A stretch of 5,085 bases of DNA from Bacteroidales bacterium (GTDB lineage Bacteria; Bacteroidota; Bacteroidia; Bacteroidales; UBA932). The stretch is taken from assembly GCA_017548805.1 (NCBI GenBank), contig JAFYZE010000207.1, positions 1-5,085 of the forward strand, written 5' to 3'. Positions 1 to 5,085 of the stretch are shown here, piece after piece (the first letter of the stretch is position 1; each line of letters begins with the position of its first letter). Under the pieces are notes generated by a model that was given only the letters and a program-made list of their open reading frames with translations, ran no database searches and was not told the DNA's origin. Made by a program: the position numbers and the translations under genes.

Positions 1-2
1 AC

Positions 3-224
3 TACAACGCCCTGCAGATCAAGTTCGCATACGCCGTCACCTGTCACAAGGCCCAGGGCGGACAGTGGGCACACGTCTATCTCGATCAGGGCTATATGAC
101 GGACGATATGCTGACACCCGACTACATCCACTGGCTCTATACGGCTTTCACCCGGGCCACGGAACGCCTCTTCCTGGTCAACTGGCCCAAACAACAAACG
201 ATGAACATGAAAGATGAAAGATGA
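3..224 (+). CDS. RecD-like SF1 DNA helicase, C-terminal fragment
   Basis: This is the 3' end of an ATP-dependent DNA helicase; the rest lies left of the window. The 73 visible residues contain two late SF1 helicase blocks. One is a motif V-like stretch, YAVTCHKAQGGQW, about 10 residues in. The other is a motif VI-like stretch, LYTAFTRATERLFLVNW, about residues 45-61, with the arginine expected to contact ATP. This pairing is typical of the UvrD_C_2 domain in RecD/Pif1-type helicases, and a compact single-gene version is common in Bacteroidetes. The Walker A half is not visible, so the exact subfamily is uncertain. The last residues after the NWPK segment (MNMKDER) are encoded by the 7-bp repeat that follows, and the TGA stop at 222-224 is itself part of that repeat, so the C-terminal tail is probably not functionally constrained. 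Confidence 0.88.
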   Translation, partial: YNALQIKFAYAVTCHKAQGGQWAHVYLDQGYMTDDMLTPDYIHWLYTAFTRATERLFLVNWPKQQTMNMKDER

Positions 225-254
225 AAAATGAAAAATGAAAGATGAAAAATGAAA
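206..254 (+). repeat. 7-bp tandem repeat (NATGAAA), seven units
   Basis: Seven consecutive heptamers of the form NATGAAA can be read in register. The unit at 206 begins with C. Those at 213, 220 and 241 begin with G, and those at 227, 234 and 248 begin with A. A decayed unit (GATGGAT) follows at 255. Every unit holds an ATG and an overlapping TGA. Because 7 is not a multiple of 3, the array closes every reading frame within three units and also offers ATGs in every frame. It ends the helicase (TGA 222-224) and supplies candidate starts for the PPTase (242, or 260 just beyond). A-rich heptamer arrays of this kind are known between genes of Bacteroides/Prevotella relatives; their role is not settled. 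Confidence 0.9.
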
Positions 255-259
255 GATGG

Positions 260-574
260 ATGATATATCTGAACGACGACATAGCGAGTTTTGACGTGGA
301 GGCGGCGCTGCCATTGCTGAGCGAGCAGCGGCGGGAGCAGACGCTGAAGTTCCGGTATGAACTGGGACGCAAGACGTGTGCGGCAGCCTATCTGCTGCTC
401 TGCGAGGGACTGCAAAAGGAGTATGGCATCACGGAGCGCCCGCTGTTTGAGTATGGCGAGCACGGCAAGCCGTTCATCGTCGGCCATCCCGACATCCACT
501 TCAACTTCAGCCATTGCCGCGAGGCGGTGCTCTGCGTCGTCAGCACCCGGGCGATCTCCGGGTCGAAATCGTAA
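260..574 (+). pseudogene. 4'-phosphopantetheinyl transferase (Sfp type), 3'-truncated
   Basis: This family moves the phosphopantetheine arm of CoA onto a serine of acyl or peptidyl carrier proteins. The N-terminal half is well preserved from ATG 260. It includes an LSEQRREQ...KF...GR segment near residues 22-40, an FEYGEHGKPFI block near residues 64-75, and the HFNFSHC motif that contacts CoA near residues 83-89. Recognisable sequence stops around residue 99 (codon at 554-556), followed by six unrelated codons and a TAA at 572-574. The family is usually 200-240 residues long. The GVD-x-E metal-binding motif and the WxxKEAxxK motif are missing, so this copy should be inactive. An in-frame ATG at 242 inside the heptamer array would add six residues; I prefer 260 because the added residues are repeat-encoded. 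The break coincides with a truncated hydrolase on the other strand, so it may be a real deletion or an assembly join. Confidence 0.8.
545..563. repeat. Short inverted repeat at the PPTase/hydrolase junction
   Basis: ACCCGG (545-550) and CCGGGT (558-563) form a perfect 6-bp inverted repeat with a 7-base loop. It sits exactly where PPTase-like sequence ends on the plus strand and hydrolase-like sequence ends on the minus strand. Bases 545-556 can be read acceptably as either gene. This suggests a microhomology or fold-back join, but the repeat is short enough to be a coincidence in GC-rich sequence. Confidence 0.6.
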
Positions 575-690
575 GTCCGGACCACCACCTTGAGCGGAGC
601 CGGAAGGCACTCGGACAGGATCGAGGGTATGCGGCTGTCCGCTCCCCCGCCCATCCCGTGGATGTACAATATGACTTTCGATCCTTCCAT
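547..690 (-). pseudogene. Alpha/beta hydrolase (YqiA/YcfP-like esterase), N-terminal fragment
   Basis: Read on the minus strand from ATG 690, the first ~48 codons match the start of a small alpha/beta-hydrolase. There is a first beta strand, KVILYIHG, then GMGGGADSRIP, which is the HG oxyanion-type loop, and a second strand, VVVRTYDFDPE, ending near residue 48. After about base 547 the frame stays open to 388 but only encodes the antisense of the PPTase, so the true gene is cut. The nucleophile elbow (GxSxG), the acid and the histidine of the triad are all missing, and the remnant should have no activity. The start is supported by a -7-like element, TATCTTCG, seven bases upstream. The subfamily assignment is from N-terminal pattern only and the substrate is unknown. 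Confidence 0.72.
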
Positions 691-697
691 GCAAGCA

Positions 698-705
698 CGA
701 AGATA
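698..705 (-). promoter_or_regulatory. Candidate -7 element for the truncated hydrolase
   Basis: The minus strand reads TATCTTCG, one mismatch from the Bacteroidetes -7 consensus TAnnTTTG, and ends seven bases before the hydrolase ATG. No convincing TTG is seen at the -33 distance. It forms a near-perfect inverted repeat with the element of the divergent antiporter gene at 718-725. Confidence 0.4.
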
Positions 706-717
706 AGGAATTATTTC

Positions 718-725
718 TATCTTTG
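718..725 (+). promoter_or_regulatory. Candidate -7 element for the antiporter gene
   Basis: TATCTTTG matches the Bacteroidetes -7 consensus TAnnTTTG at every fixed base. It ends eight bases before ATG 734, so transcription would begin at or within a few bases of the start codon. A clear -33 TTG element is not visible about 20 bases upstream. The location argues against the GTG at 725 being the true start, because that codon would overlap the promoter. Confidence 0.55.
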
Positions 726-733
726 TGTCCGTT

Positions 734-3001
734 ATGGGATCCGAACTCAATCTGGTTGCCGACCTTGCGGTCATACTTATCGCCGCAGGCATCTTCACCG
801 TCATATCCAGGGCGTTGAAACAGCCGCCCATCCTTGGATACATCATCGCAGGTTTCCTTGTCAGCCCCCATCTCGGCCTGCTCCCCGCCATCTCCAGCGT
901 TGAGTCTGTCGAACAATGGTCCGAGATCGGCATCATCTTCCTGCTCTTCGCCCTTGGACTCGAGTTCAGTTTCAAGAAGCTACTGAAAGTCGGCAGCACC
1001 GCGCTCATTACGGCAGGGACCAACTGTATAGGAATGTTCATGGTCGGCCTGCTGCTCGGCTCCGCCCTCGGCTGGACGACCATGGAAAGTCTCTTCCTCG
1101 GAGGCATGATGTCCATGTCGTCCTCCAGCGTCATCATCAAGGCCTTCAACGACATGGGGCTCAAGAAGAAGCCCTATGCGCCGCTCGTGTTCGGGAGCCT
1201 CATCGTCCAGGACCTCATAGCCGTGGTCCTCATGGTGCTCCTCTCCACCCTCGCGGTCTCCAACAAGTTCTCCGGCACGGAGATGGTCTGGAACCTCGCC
1301 AAGCTCGCATTCTTCATAGTCCTATGGTTCCTGGTCGGCATATATGTCATCCCCACCCTGTTGAAAAGGGTCCGCAAATACCTGAACGACGAGATTCTTC
1401 TGATCATCTCCATAGGCCTGTGCTTCGGCATGGTGGCACTTGCGACGGCAGTCGGGTTCTCCGCTGCCCTCGGCGCGTTCGTAATGGGCTCCATACTCGC
1501 CGAAACGATTGAAGGAGAGCATATTGAGCATCTCGTCTCCGGCATCAAGGACCTGTTCGGAGCCATATTCTTCGTGTCCGTCGGCATGATGATCGACCCC
1601 GCCGTCATCGGACAGCACTGGGGCACCATCCTCATCATCGCCGTACTTGCCGTTGCCGGCATCATGACCTTCATCACCATAGGCGCGCTGCTCGCCGGCA
1701 AGAGCCTCGACACTGCGGTCCATACCGGATTCAGCCTCGCGCAGCTCGGCGAATTCGGCTTCATCCTCGCGAGCCTCGGCGTATCGCTCGGGGTGATGCG
1801 CGGGTTCATCTACCCCGTCATCATTTCCGTGTCGGTCCTCACGACCTTCGCCACTCCCTTCATGATCAAGGCGGCGGATCCGGCCAGCCTCTGGCTGCAC
1901 CGCAAGCTGCCGGCCAAACTCATTTCCAGGCTGAACACCTCAGATGAAGAGTCGCACGAAGGATCCAAGGCCGAGAAAAGCGAATGGAAGAAGTTCCTCA
2001 CGGCCTATGCCACCCGCGTCATTCTCTACGGCATCACCCTTATCGCCGTGCTTATCGGTTCGCACACCTTCCTGGACGGATTCCTTCAGAAGGTGATGAA
2101 CGGACTTGACCCGGCCCTGATCAAATGGACCGGAGTCGTGATAACGCTGGTAGTGATGGCGCCGCTCCTCTACGGACTTGCCGTCCAGAGGGGTACCCTG
2201 CAGGAGCATGTGCACAAGCTCCTGCGGCAGAAGGACAGCAACAAATGGCCCCTTCTCTCATTGATGATCCTGCGGTTACTCATCGCCATCAGCTTCATAC
2301 TTGTATTCATTTCCAGCAAGTTCAACCTCACCTGGTGGGCAGTGCTGCTCATCGTGGCTGCGACGCTCACCCTGCTGCGCGTGCTGCCCCGCTACATCAA
2401 GATGTCAGGTCTGGAGGACCAGTTCATCTCCAACCTCAACGCCAGGGAGATGGAAGTGCGCCGCAACGCTCCGGTCACAACCACCATCAAGGACAAGCTG
2501 GCCGGATACGACATACACCTTGATTCGTTCTATGTCTCCCCCAATTCCGAGTACGTCGGTCGCAAGCTCCGCGACATGCCTTTCCGCAGCGCCACAGGCG
2601 TGAACATCGTCAAGATAGTCCGCGGATCGCGTTCTATCCTCATTCCCAGCGGAGACGAGTACATCTATCCTTACGACCGCATCCTGGCCGTCGGTACAAG
2701 CGCGCAGATCAGGGATTTCTCGATCATGATGGAGCATGACGTGGTGGACCCCCAGTCCATCCGGCTGAGCGCTTCAGGAGACGACAGGGATTTCGTGGTG
2801 AAGATCATCCTTGTGACCAGGTACTCCTACCTGTGCGACAAGGTACTCAAGGACCTCGCCATGCGCGAAAGCGGCTGCATGGTGCTGAGCGTCCTGCGCG
2901 GCAGCGAATTCATCACCAACCCGAAAGCGGACCTGCGCTTCCAGGAGGATGATACTGTATGGATTGCGGGAGAAAAGGAATCCTGCGAGTTCTTCAGCTA
3001 G
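734..3001 (+). CDS. KefB-like monovalent cation:proton antiporter with tandem TrkA_C domains
   Basis: This is an inner-membrane CPA2-family exchanger that trades K+ or Na+ for protons. At 755 residues it is complete. Residues ~1-390 form the Na_H_Exchanger domain, with about a dozen hydrophobic helices. The codon at 1211-1213 gives the Asp of the VQDLIAVV helix, the place of a conserved transport carboxylate. GFSAALGAFVMGSILAET and FSLAQLGEFGFILA are also typical family blocks. A hydrophilic linker (~400-422) is followed by about four further membrane helices (~425-557). Two soluble TrkA_C-like domains come last (~595-670 and ~685-755), probably gating modules that sense a ligand. No full Rossmann TrkA_N/RCK_N domain is seen. 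I chose ATG 734 over GTG 725 because GTG overlaps the -7 element TATCTTTG. The stop shares CTAG with the convergent phosphatidylserine synthase gene. The cation specificity cannot be read from sequence. Confidence 0.92.
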   Translation: MGSELNLVADLAVILIAAGIFTVISRALKQPPILGYIIAGFLVSPHLGLLPAISSVESVEQWSEIGIIFLLFALGLEFSFKKLLKVGSTALITAGTNCIGMFMVGLLLGSALGWTTMESLFLGGMMSMSSSSVIIKAFNDMGLKKKPYAPLVFGSLIVQDLIAVVLMVLLSTLAVSNKFSGTEMVWNLAKLAFFIVLWFLVGIYVIPTLLKRVRKYLNDEILLIISIGLCFGMVALATAVGFSAALGAFVMGSILAETIEGEHIEHLVSGIKDLFGAIFFVSVGMMIDPAVIGQHWGTILIIAVLAVAGIMTFITIGALLAGKSLDTAVHTGFSLAQLGEFGFILASLGVSLGVMRGFIYPVIISVSVLTTFATPFMIKAADPASLWLHRKLPAKLISRLNTSDEESHEGSKAEKSEWKKFLTAYATRVILYGITLIAVLIGSHTFLDGFLQKVMNGLDPALIKWTGVVITLVVMAPLLYGLAVQRGTLQEHVHKLLRQKDSNKWPLLSLMILRLLIAISFILVFISSKFNLTWWAVLLIVAATLTLLRVLPRYIKMSGLEDQFISNLNAREMEVRRNAPVTTTIKDKLAGYDIHLDSFYVSPNSEYVGRKLRDMPFRSATGVNIVKIVRGSRSILIPSGDEYIYPYDRILAVGTSAQIRDFSIMMEHDVVDPQSIRLSASGDDRDFVVKIILVTRYSYLCDKVLKDLAMRESGCMVLSVLRGSEFITNPKADLRFQEDDTVWIAGEKESCEFFS
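2998..3001. other. Shared CTAG: overlapping convergent stop codons
   Basis: The antiporter stop TAG (2999-3001, plus) and the phosphatidylserine synthase stop TAG (3000-2998, minus) lie in one palindromic CTAG, a four-base tail-to-tail overlap. There is no space for an ordinary intergenic terminator, and none was seen just inside either gene, so the two transcripts may run into each other. Confidence 0.95.
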
Positions 3002-3705
3002 AAAAGATTCACCAGGACATATCCCAGGAACGCCAGCAGCACTGCGAGGGACCAGTGCTGGGCAAGGGCGAGGGTGACGACCGTTCCAATCACGGCAACG
3101 GCCAGGAAGGCGATGCGTTTCACGCGCGTGCGCTTGTCTGTCCCTTCTATCCCCTTCCCGAATTTCATCGCGAACATGGGCAGCTCGCAGATAAGCAAGA
3201 CAGACAGGACTACGGCCAGTAGCGGAAGCACCCACGGAGCGGCGCACCAGCGCGCAGGGGCCGAGGCCGGCTCCATGAACACATAGCAGCACAGAGCCCC
3301 GCAAATCATGGCTGAAGCCGGTGTAGGCAGGCCTAGGAAACTGCCGTGCTGGCGCTCGTCAATATTGAATTTGGCGAGCCTGAGTGCCGAGAATACGGCC
3401 AGTATCAGGGGCAGGCAGCAGAAGACGCCGGCTCCCGTAAGGTCCACCATGGTACGGTAGAGCATGAGGGCCGGCAGCACGCCGAAACTCACCACGTCAC
3501 ACAGCGAGTCAAGCTCCTTGCCTATGTCGGAATAAGCGTCAAGGGCACGGGCTGCGAGCCCGTCAAGGAAATCGAATACGGCGGCCGCCAACATCATGTA
3601 GAAGGCGATGTCGGGACGGCCGTTGAAAGTAAACATCACCCCCAAGACCCCGCAGAGGAGGTTCAAGGAGGTGATGGTATTGGGTATGGCCTTGCGGATG
3701 ATCAT
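2998..3705 (-). CDS. pssA: CDP-diacylglycerol--serine O-phosphatidyltransferase (phosphatidylserine synthase)
   Basis: This integral membrane enzyme joins serine to CDP-diacylglycerol, giving phosphatidylserine and CMP; decarboxylation then gives phosphatidylethanolamine. The 235-residue protein carries a complete CDP-alcohol phosphatidyltransferase signature at residues 45-70: D45, D48-G49, A52-R53, G62, D66 and D70, with the expected spacings. These aspartates bind the metal ions and substrate. The N-terminal IPNTITSLNLLCGVLG and the later LRLAKFN...FLGLPTPASA segments are typical of the bacterial PssA membrane type, as opposed to the PLD-like E. coli enzyme. Roughly eight hydrophobic segments are visible. 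ATG 3705-3703 shares its A with the last base of the upstream peptidase's TAA (TAATG), implying translational coupling. The usual partner gene psd is not in the window. Phosphatidylglycerophosphate synthase is the main alternative, but the N-terminal pattern favours serine. Confidence 0.92.
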   Translation of the reverse strand: MIIRKAIPNTITSLNLLCGVLGVMFTFNGRPDIAFYMMLAAAVFDFLDGLAARALDAYSDIGKELDSLCDVVSFGVLPALMLYRTMVDLTGAGVFCCLPLILAVFSALRLAKFNIDERQHGSFLGLPTPASAMICGALCCYVFMEPASAPARWCAAPWVLPLLAVVLSVLLICELPMFAMKFGKGIEGTDKRTRVKRIAFLAVAVIGTVVTLALAQHWSLAVLLAFLGYVLVNLF

Positions 3706-4901
3706 TACTTGATGCCGAGCTTGGCCTTGATAGCACTCGGGATGGCATCCTTGTGGACGACGAGGTCGATGCTCTTGCCGGCAACGAATGCCTCGGAAGC
3801 ATACCAGATGCCCTTGTAGGCGCCGGTCTCACCCCAGGAGTTCTTCACGAGATAAAACTTGCGGCCGTACTGGTCCTTGGCGGTGCCGTAGATGTGCATG
3901 CCGTGGTCGTCGGTAGTGGACTTCTTGTCGAACTCGATCTGGCGGTACTCCTGCGTAGGGACGATCTCCTTGAGATTGTCGGGAACGACCTGGCCCTGCT
4001 CGGCACGGCCGACCCAGCGCTCCTGGTCGGAGCCGGGCGCAGCGGCTGCTGCGGAGTCGAGAAGGAGTCCGAGGCCCTGGCGGTTGAAGCCGGCCTCGCT
4101 GACATCGGTGCCCCAAGCGGCGGTGTAGCCATGGTCAAGGGCGTAGTCGAGCACCTGCATGAACTCCTCGATCGGGACATTGTAGGCCTCATCCCAGCGC
4201 CAGTTGTCGCAGACTTCGATGGCAAACTTGGTGTAGAACGGATGATGGGTGAACGAAGTGATGGTCACGTAATCGTCGGGGTTGATCTTCAAGGCGTCGC
4301 GGTAGGAAGCCGGAGTGTACTGCTTTCCGTCCACGGTGAAGGTCTCGGGGCACTTGCCGAGATACGCGTCCAGGATGCCCTGGAAGCCGTTCTTCCACGC
4401 AGTGGTAAGGGTGCGGTTCGGAACCTTGGCGACGGCCTGTACATAGGCCTTGAGAACGGCGTCAAGCTCGGACTGTGCCGGGAGCGGGGTACCGTAGTTC
4501 ATGCCGGTCATCTCCTTGAGGGGGACGATACCGTGATCCCTGACCACATGCAGGACGTCATCGGCCTCGGAGCCGGCTCCGAAGGTGAGGTTGCCGTCGA
4601 GGCGGACATACTTGTCTGCCCTCTCTGCATAGGAGTGGCTGACCACGTAGAACACCGAGAAGTCAGGATACTTGGCGGGATCCTTGATATTGTTGATGCG
4701 GATCGCTTCCGACTCGAGGAAACTGATCGTCGAGAAGGCCCAGCAGGTACCGCTGCTGGCCTGGTTCTTGACGGAAGTGATGGGAAGTTCTTTTACTGTG
4801 GTGAACTGGAGCTCGGAAGAAGCCTGCGGCTGCGAAGGCTGGGCATTTGCCATGAAGACAGCCGAGAAGACTGCAATGGCGGCAAGGATGGATTTCTTCA
4901 T
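3705..4901 (-). CDS. Exported C1 (bleomycin hydrolase/PepC-like) cysteine peptidase
   Basis: This is a papain-fold peptidase of 398 residues. The N terminus is a Sec signal peptide: MKKS, a hydrophobic core, then A-N-A at 18-20 followed by Q21, a signal peptidase I site. The mature protein has the oxyanion Gln47 and nucleophile Cys53 in NQASSGTCWAFS, the catalytic His333 in DDHGMH, and Asn354 in KNSWGE, so the triad is intact. The SSGTCW context and length fit the C1B branch, which contains bleomycin hydrolase and aminopeptidase C, better than secreted papains with propeptides. Those relatives are mostly cytosolic, whereas this one should be periplasmic or surface-linked. An Ala-rich stretch (~residues 275-285) may be a surface loop. 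No lipobox or T9SS-type C-terminal domain is seen. It is first in a two-gene unit with pssA (one-base overlap). Whether it acts as an aminopeptidase or an endopeptidase is not resolved. Confidence 0.9.
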   Translation of the reverse strand: MKKSILAAIAVFSAVFMANAQPSQPQASSELQFTTVKELPITSVKNQASSGTCWAFSTISFLESEAIRINNIKDPAKYPDFSVFYVVSHSYAERADKYVRLDGNLTFGAGSEADDVLHVVRDHGIVPLKEMTGMNYGTPLPAQSELDAVLKAYVQAVAKVPNRTLTTAWKNGFQGILDAYLGKCPETFTVDGKQYTPASYRDALKINPDDYVTITSFTHHPFYTKFAIEVCDNWRWDEAYNVPIEEFMQVLDYALDHGYTAAWGTDVSEAGFNRQGLGLLLDSAAAAAPGSDQERWVGRAEQGQVVPDNLKEIVPTQEYRQIEFDKKSTTDDHGMHIYGTAKDQYGRKFYLVKNSWGETGAYKGIWYASEAFVAGKSIDLVVHKDAIPSAIKAKLGIK

Positions 4902-4934
4902 ATCTGATGAATTAAAGTGTTTTCAGTATCTCAA

Positions 4935-4942
4935 CAAATTTA
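4935..4942 (-). promoter_or_regulatory. Candidate -7 element for the peptidase-pssA operon
   Basis: The minus strand reads TAAATTTG, a full match to TAnnTTTG. It lies 33 bases upstream of the peptidase ATG at 4901 and predicts a leader of roughly 27 bases. The -33 region, about 19 bases further out, shows no good TTG, so strength is uncertain. With no other promoter seen between the two genes, it probably drives pssA too. Confidence 0.55.
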
Positions 4943-4953
4943 TGAATAATATT

Positions 4954-4961
4954 TAATTTTA
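4954..4961 (+). promoter_or_regulatory. Candidate -7 element for the gene starting at 4971
   Basis: TAATTTTA differs from TAnnTTTG only at the last base and ends nine bases before ATG 4971. It lies in an AT-rich stretch (4939-4961) unlike the GC-rich genes around it. It is placed like the element in front of the antiporter, again predicting a very short or absent leader. No -33 element is clear. Confidence 0.4.
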
Positions 4962-4970
4962 CCGCAGATT

Positions 4971-5085
4971 ATGGCCAAAAAGCAAGTGACACCACATAAG
5001 CGTCCCGCCGCGCACAGGGGCAGGCGACGCAAGCGCAAGCTGAAAGTGCCGGCCGCAGCGGCGGTGGCGGCAGCGGTGCTGGCCC
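4971..5085 (+). CDS. N-terminal fragment of an unrecognised membrane-anchored protein
   Basis: Thirty-eight codons are visible before the window ends. After MAKKQ the chain is strongly basic (about twelve Lys/Arg between residues 3 and 25, including the run RGRRRKRKLK). It then turns into an Ala/Val-rich hydrophobic stretch from about residue 26. This is the pattern of a cytoplasmic basic tail followed by a single N-terminal membrane helix with the bulk of the protein outside, as in many cell-wall or division proteins, but no domain is visible and I do not assign a family. The ATG is supported by the -7-like element nine bases upstream and by its divergent position from the peptidase gene. 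Confidence 0.65.
   Translation, partial: MAKKQVTPHKRPAAHRGRRRKRKLKVPAAAAVAAAVLA

Noticed and set aside
206..254. CRISPR-like or phase-variable homopolymer interpretation of the repeat
   Set aside because: Units are 7 bp with no spacers, so it is not CRISPR. Because each frame meets a stop within the array and the PPTase start at 260 lies beyond it, unit change would not switch the PPTase on and off by frameshift in the classic way.
725..733. GTG at 725 as the antiporter start
   Set aside because: It would add three codons and overlap the TATCTTTG -7 element. ATG 734 is nine bases on and in frame. GTG cannot be fully excluded if transcription starts further upstream.
137..916. A 259-codon minus-strand open frame with repeated FHLSF-type residues
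   Set aside because: The Phe/Ile/His-rich run is just the reverse translation of the heptamer array, and the remainder is antisense to real coding sequence.
388..1164. A 258-codon minus-strand open frame spanning the antiporter start, the hydrolase and part of the PPTase
   Set aside because: Only the part read from the internal ATG at 690 down to about 547 resembles a protein family. The rest is antisense to the antiporter and the PPTase and arises from lack of stops.
2125..2523. Plus-strand open frames inside the antiporter gene
   Set aside because: They are out-of-frame readings within an unbroken 755-residue gene with clear domain structure.
3753..4907. A 384-codon open frame on the plus strand across the whole peptidase gene
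   Set aside because: Its codons are exactly complementary to the peptidase codons. Stops there would need TTA, CTA or TCA codons in the peptidase, which are rare in this GC-rich gene. The translation has no recognisable domain, whereas the minus strand has a signal peptide and a full catalytic triad.

Overview
The window looks like a moderately high-GC member of the Bacteroidetes, probably Bacteroidales. The main reasons are a RecD-like helicase tail followed by a 4'-phosphopantetheinyl transferase (PPTase) start, start codons lying just behind TAnnTTTG-like -7 elements, a signal peptide ending Ala-Asn-Ala before Gln, and heptameric ATGAAA-type repeats between genes. Genus cannot be fixed from the sequence alone. 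No phage, transposon, CRISPR, rRNA or tRNA signal was seen.

Layout, left to right. Bases 3-224 (+) are the C-terminal end of an SF1 RecD-like helicase. Its stop lies inside a 7-bp tandem repeat (206-254) that runs up to the start of a PPTase gene (260-574, +). That PPTase is broken: only about its first 99 residues are recognisable. It collides head-on with the first ~48 codons of a minus-strand alpha/beta hydrolase (547-690). Both genes lose their 3' halves at one point near 545-556, beside a small inverted repeat. Divergent from the hydrolase, a complete KefB-like cation:proton antiporter with two C-terminal TrkA_C-like domains occupies 734-3001 (+). It ends tail-to-tail with a minus-strand phosphatidylserine synthase gene (2998-3705), the two stop codons sharing a CTAG. 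Upstream of that synthase, with a one-base stop/start overlap, is an exported bleomycin-hydrolase-like C1 cysteine peptidase (3705-4901, -). A 69-bp divergent promoter region separates it from a new plus-strand gene that starts at 4971 and leaves the window.

Functionally these are mostly housekeeping genes: DNA helicase, carrier-protein activation, cation/proton exchange, phospholipid synthesis and periplasmic peptide breakdown. The peptidase and synthase form a tight two-gene operon by position, with no obvious shared pathway. I did not find a convincing new defence or mobile system. The most notable points are the double-gene truncation at ~550 (a real deletion or an assembly chimera), the start/stop-dense heptamer array, and the repeated placement of -7 promoter elements only 7-9 bases before start codons.
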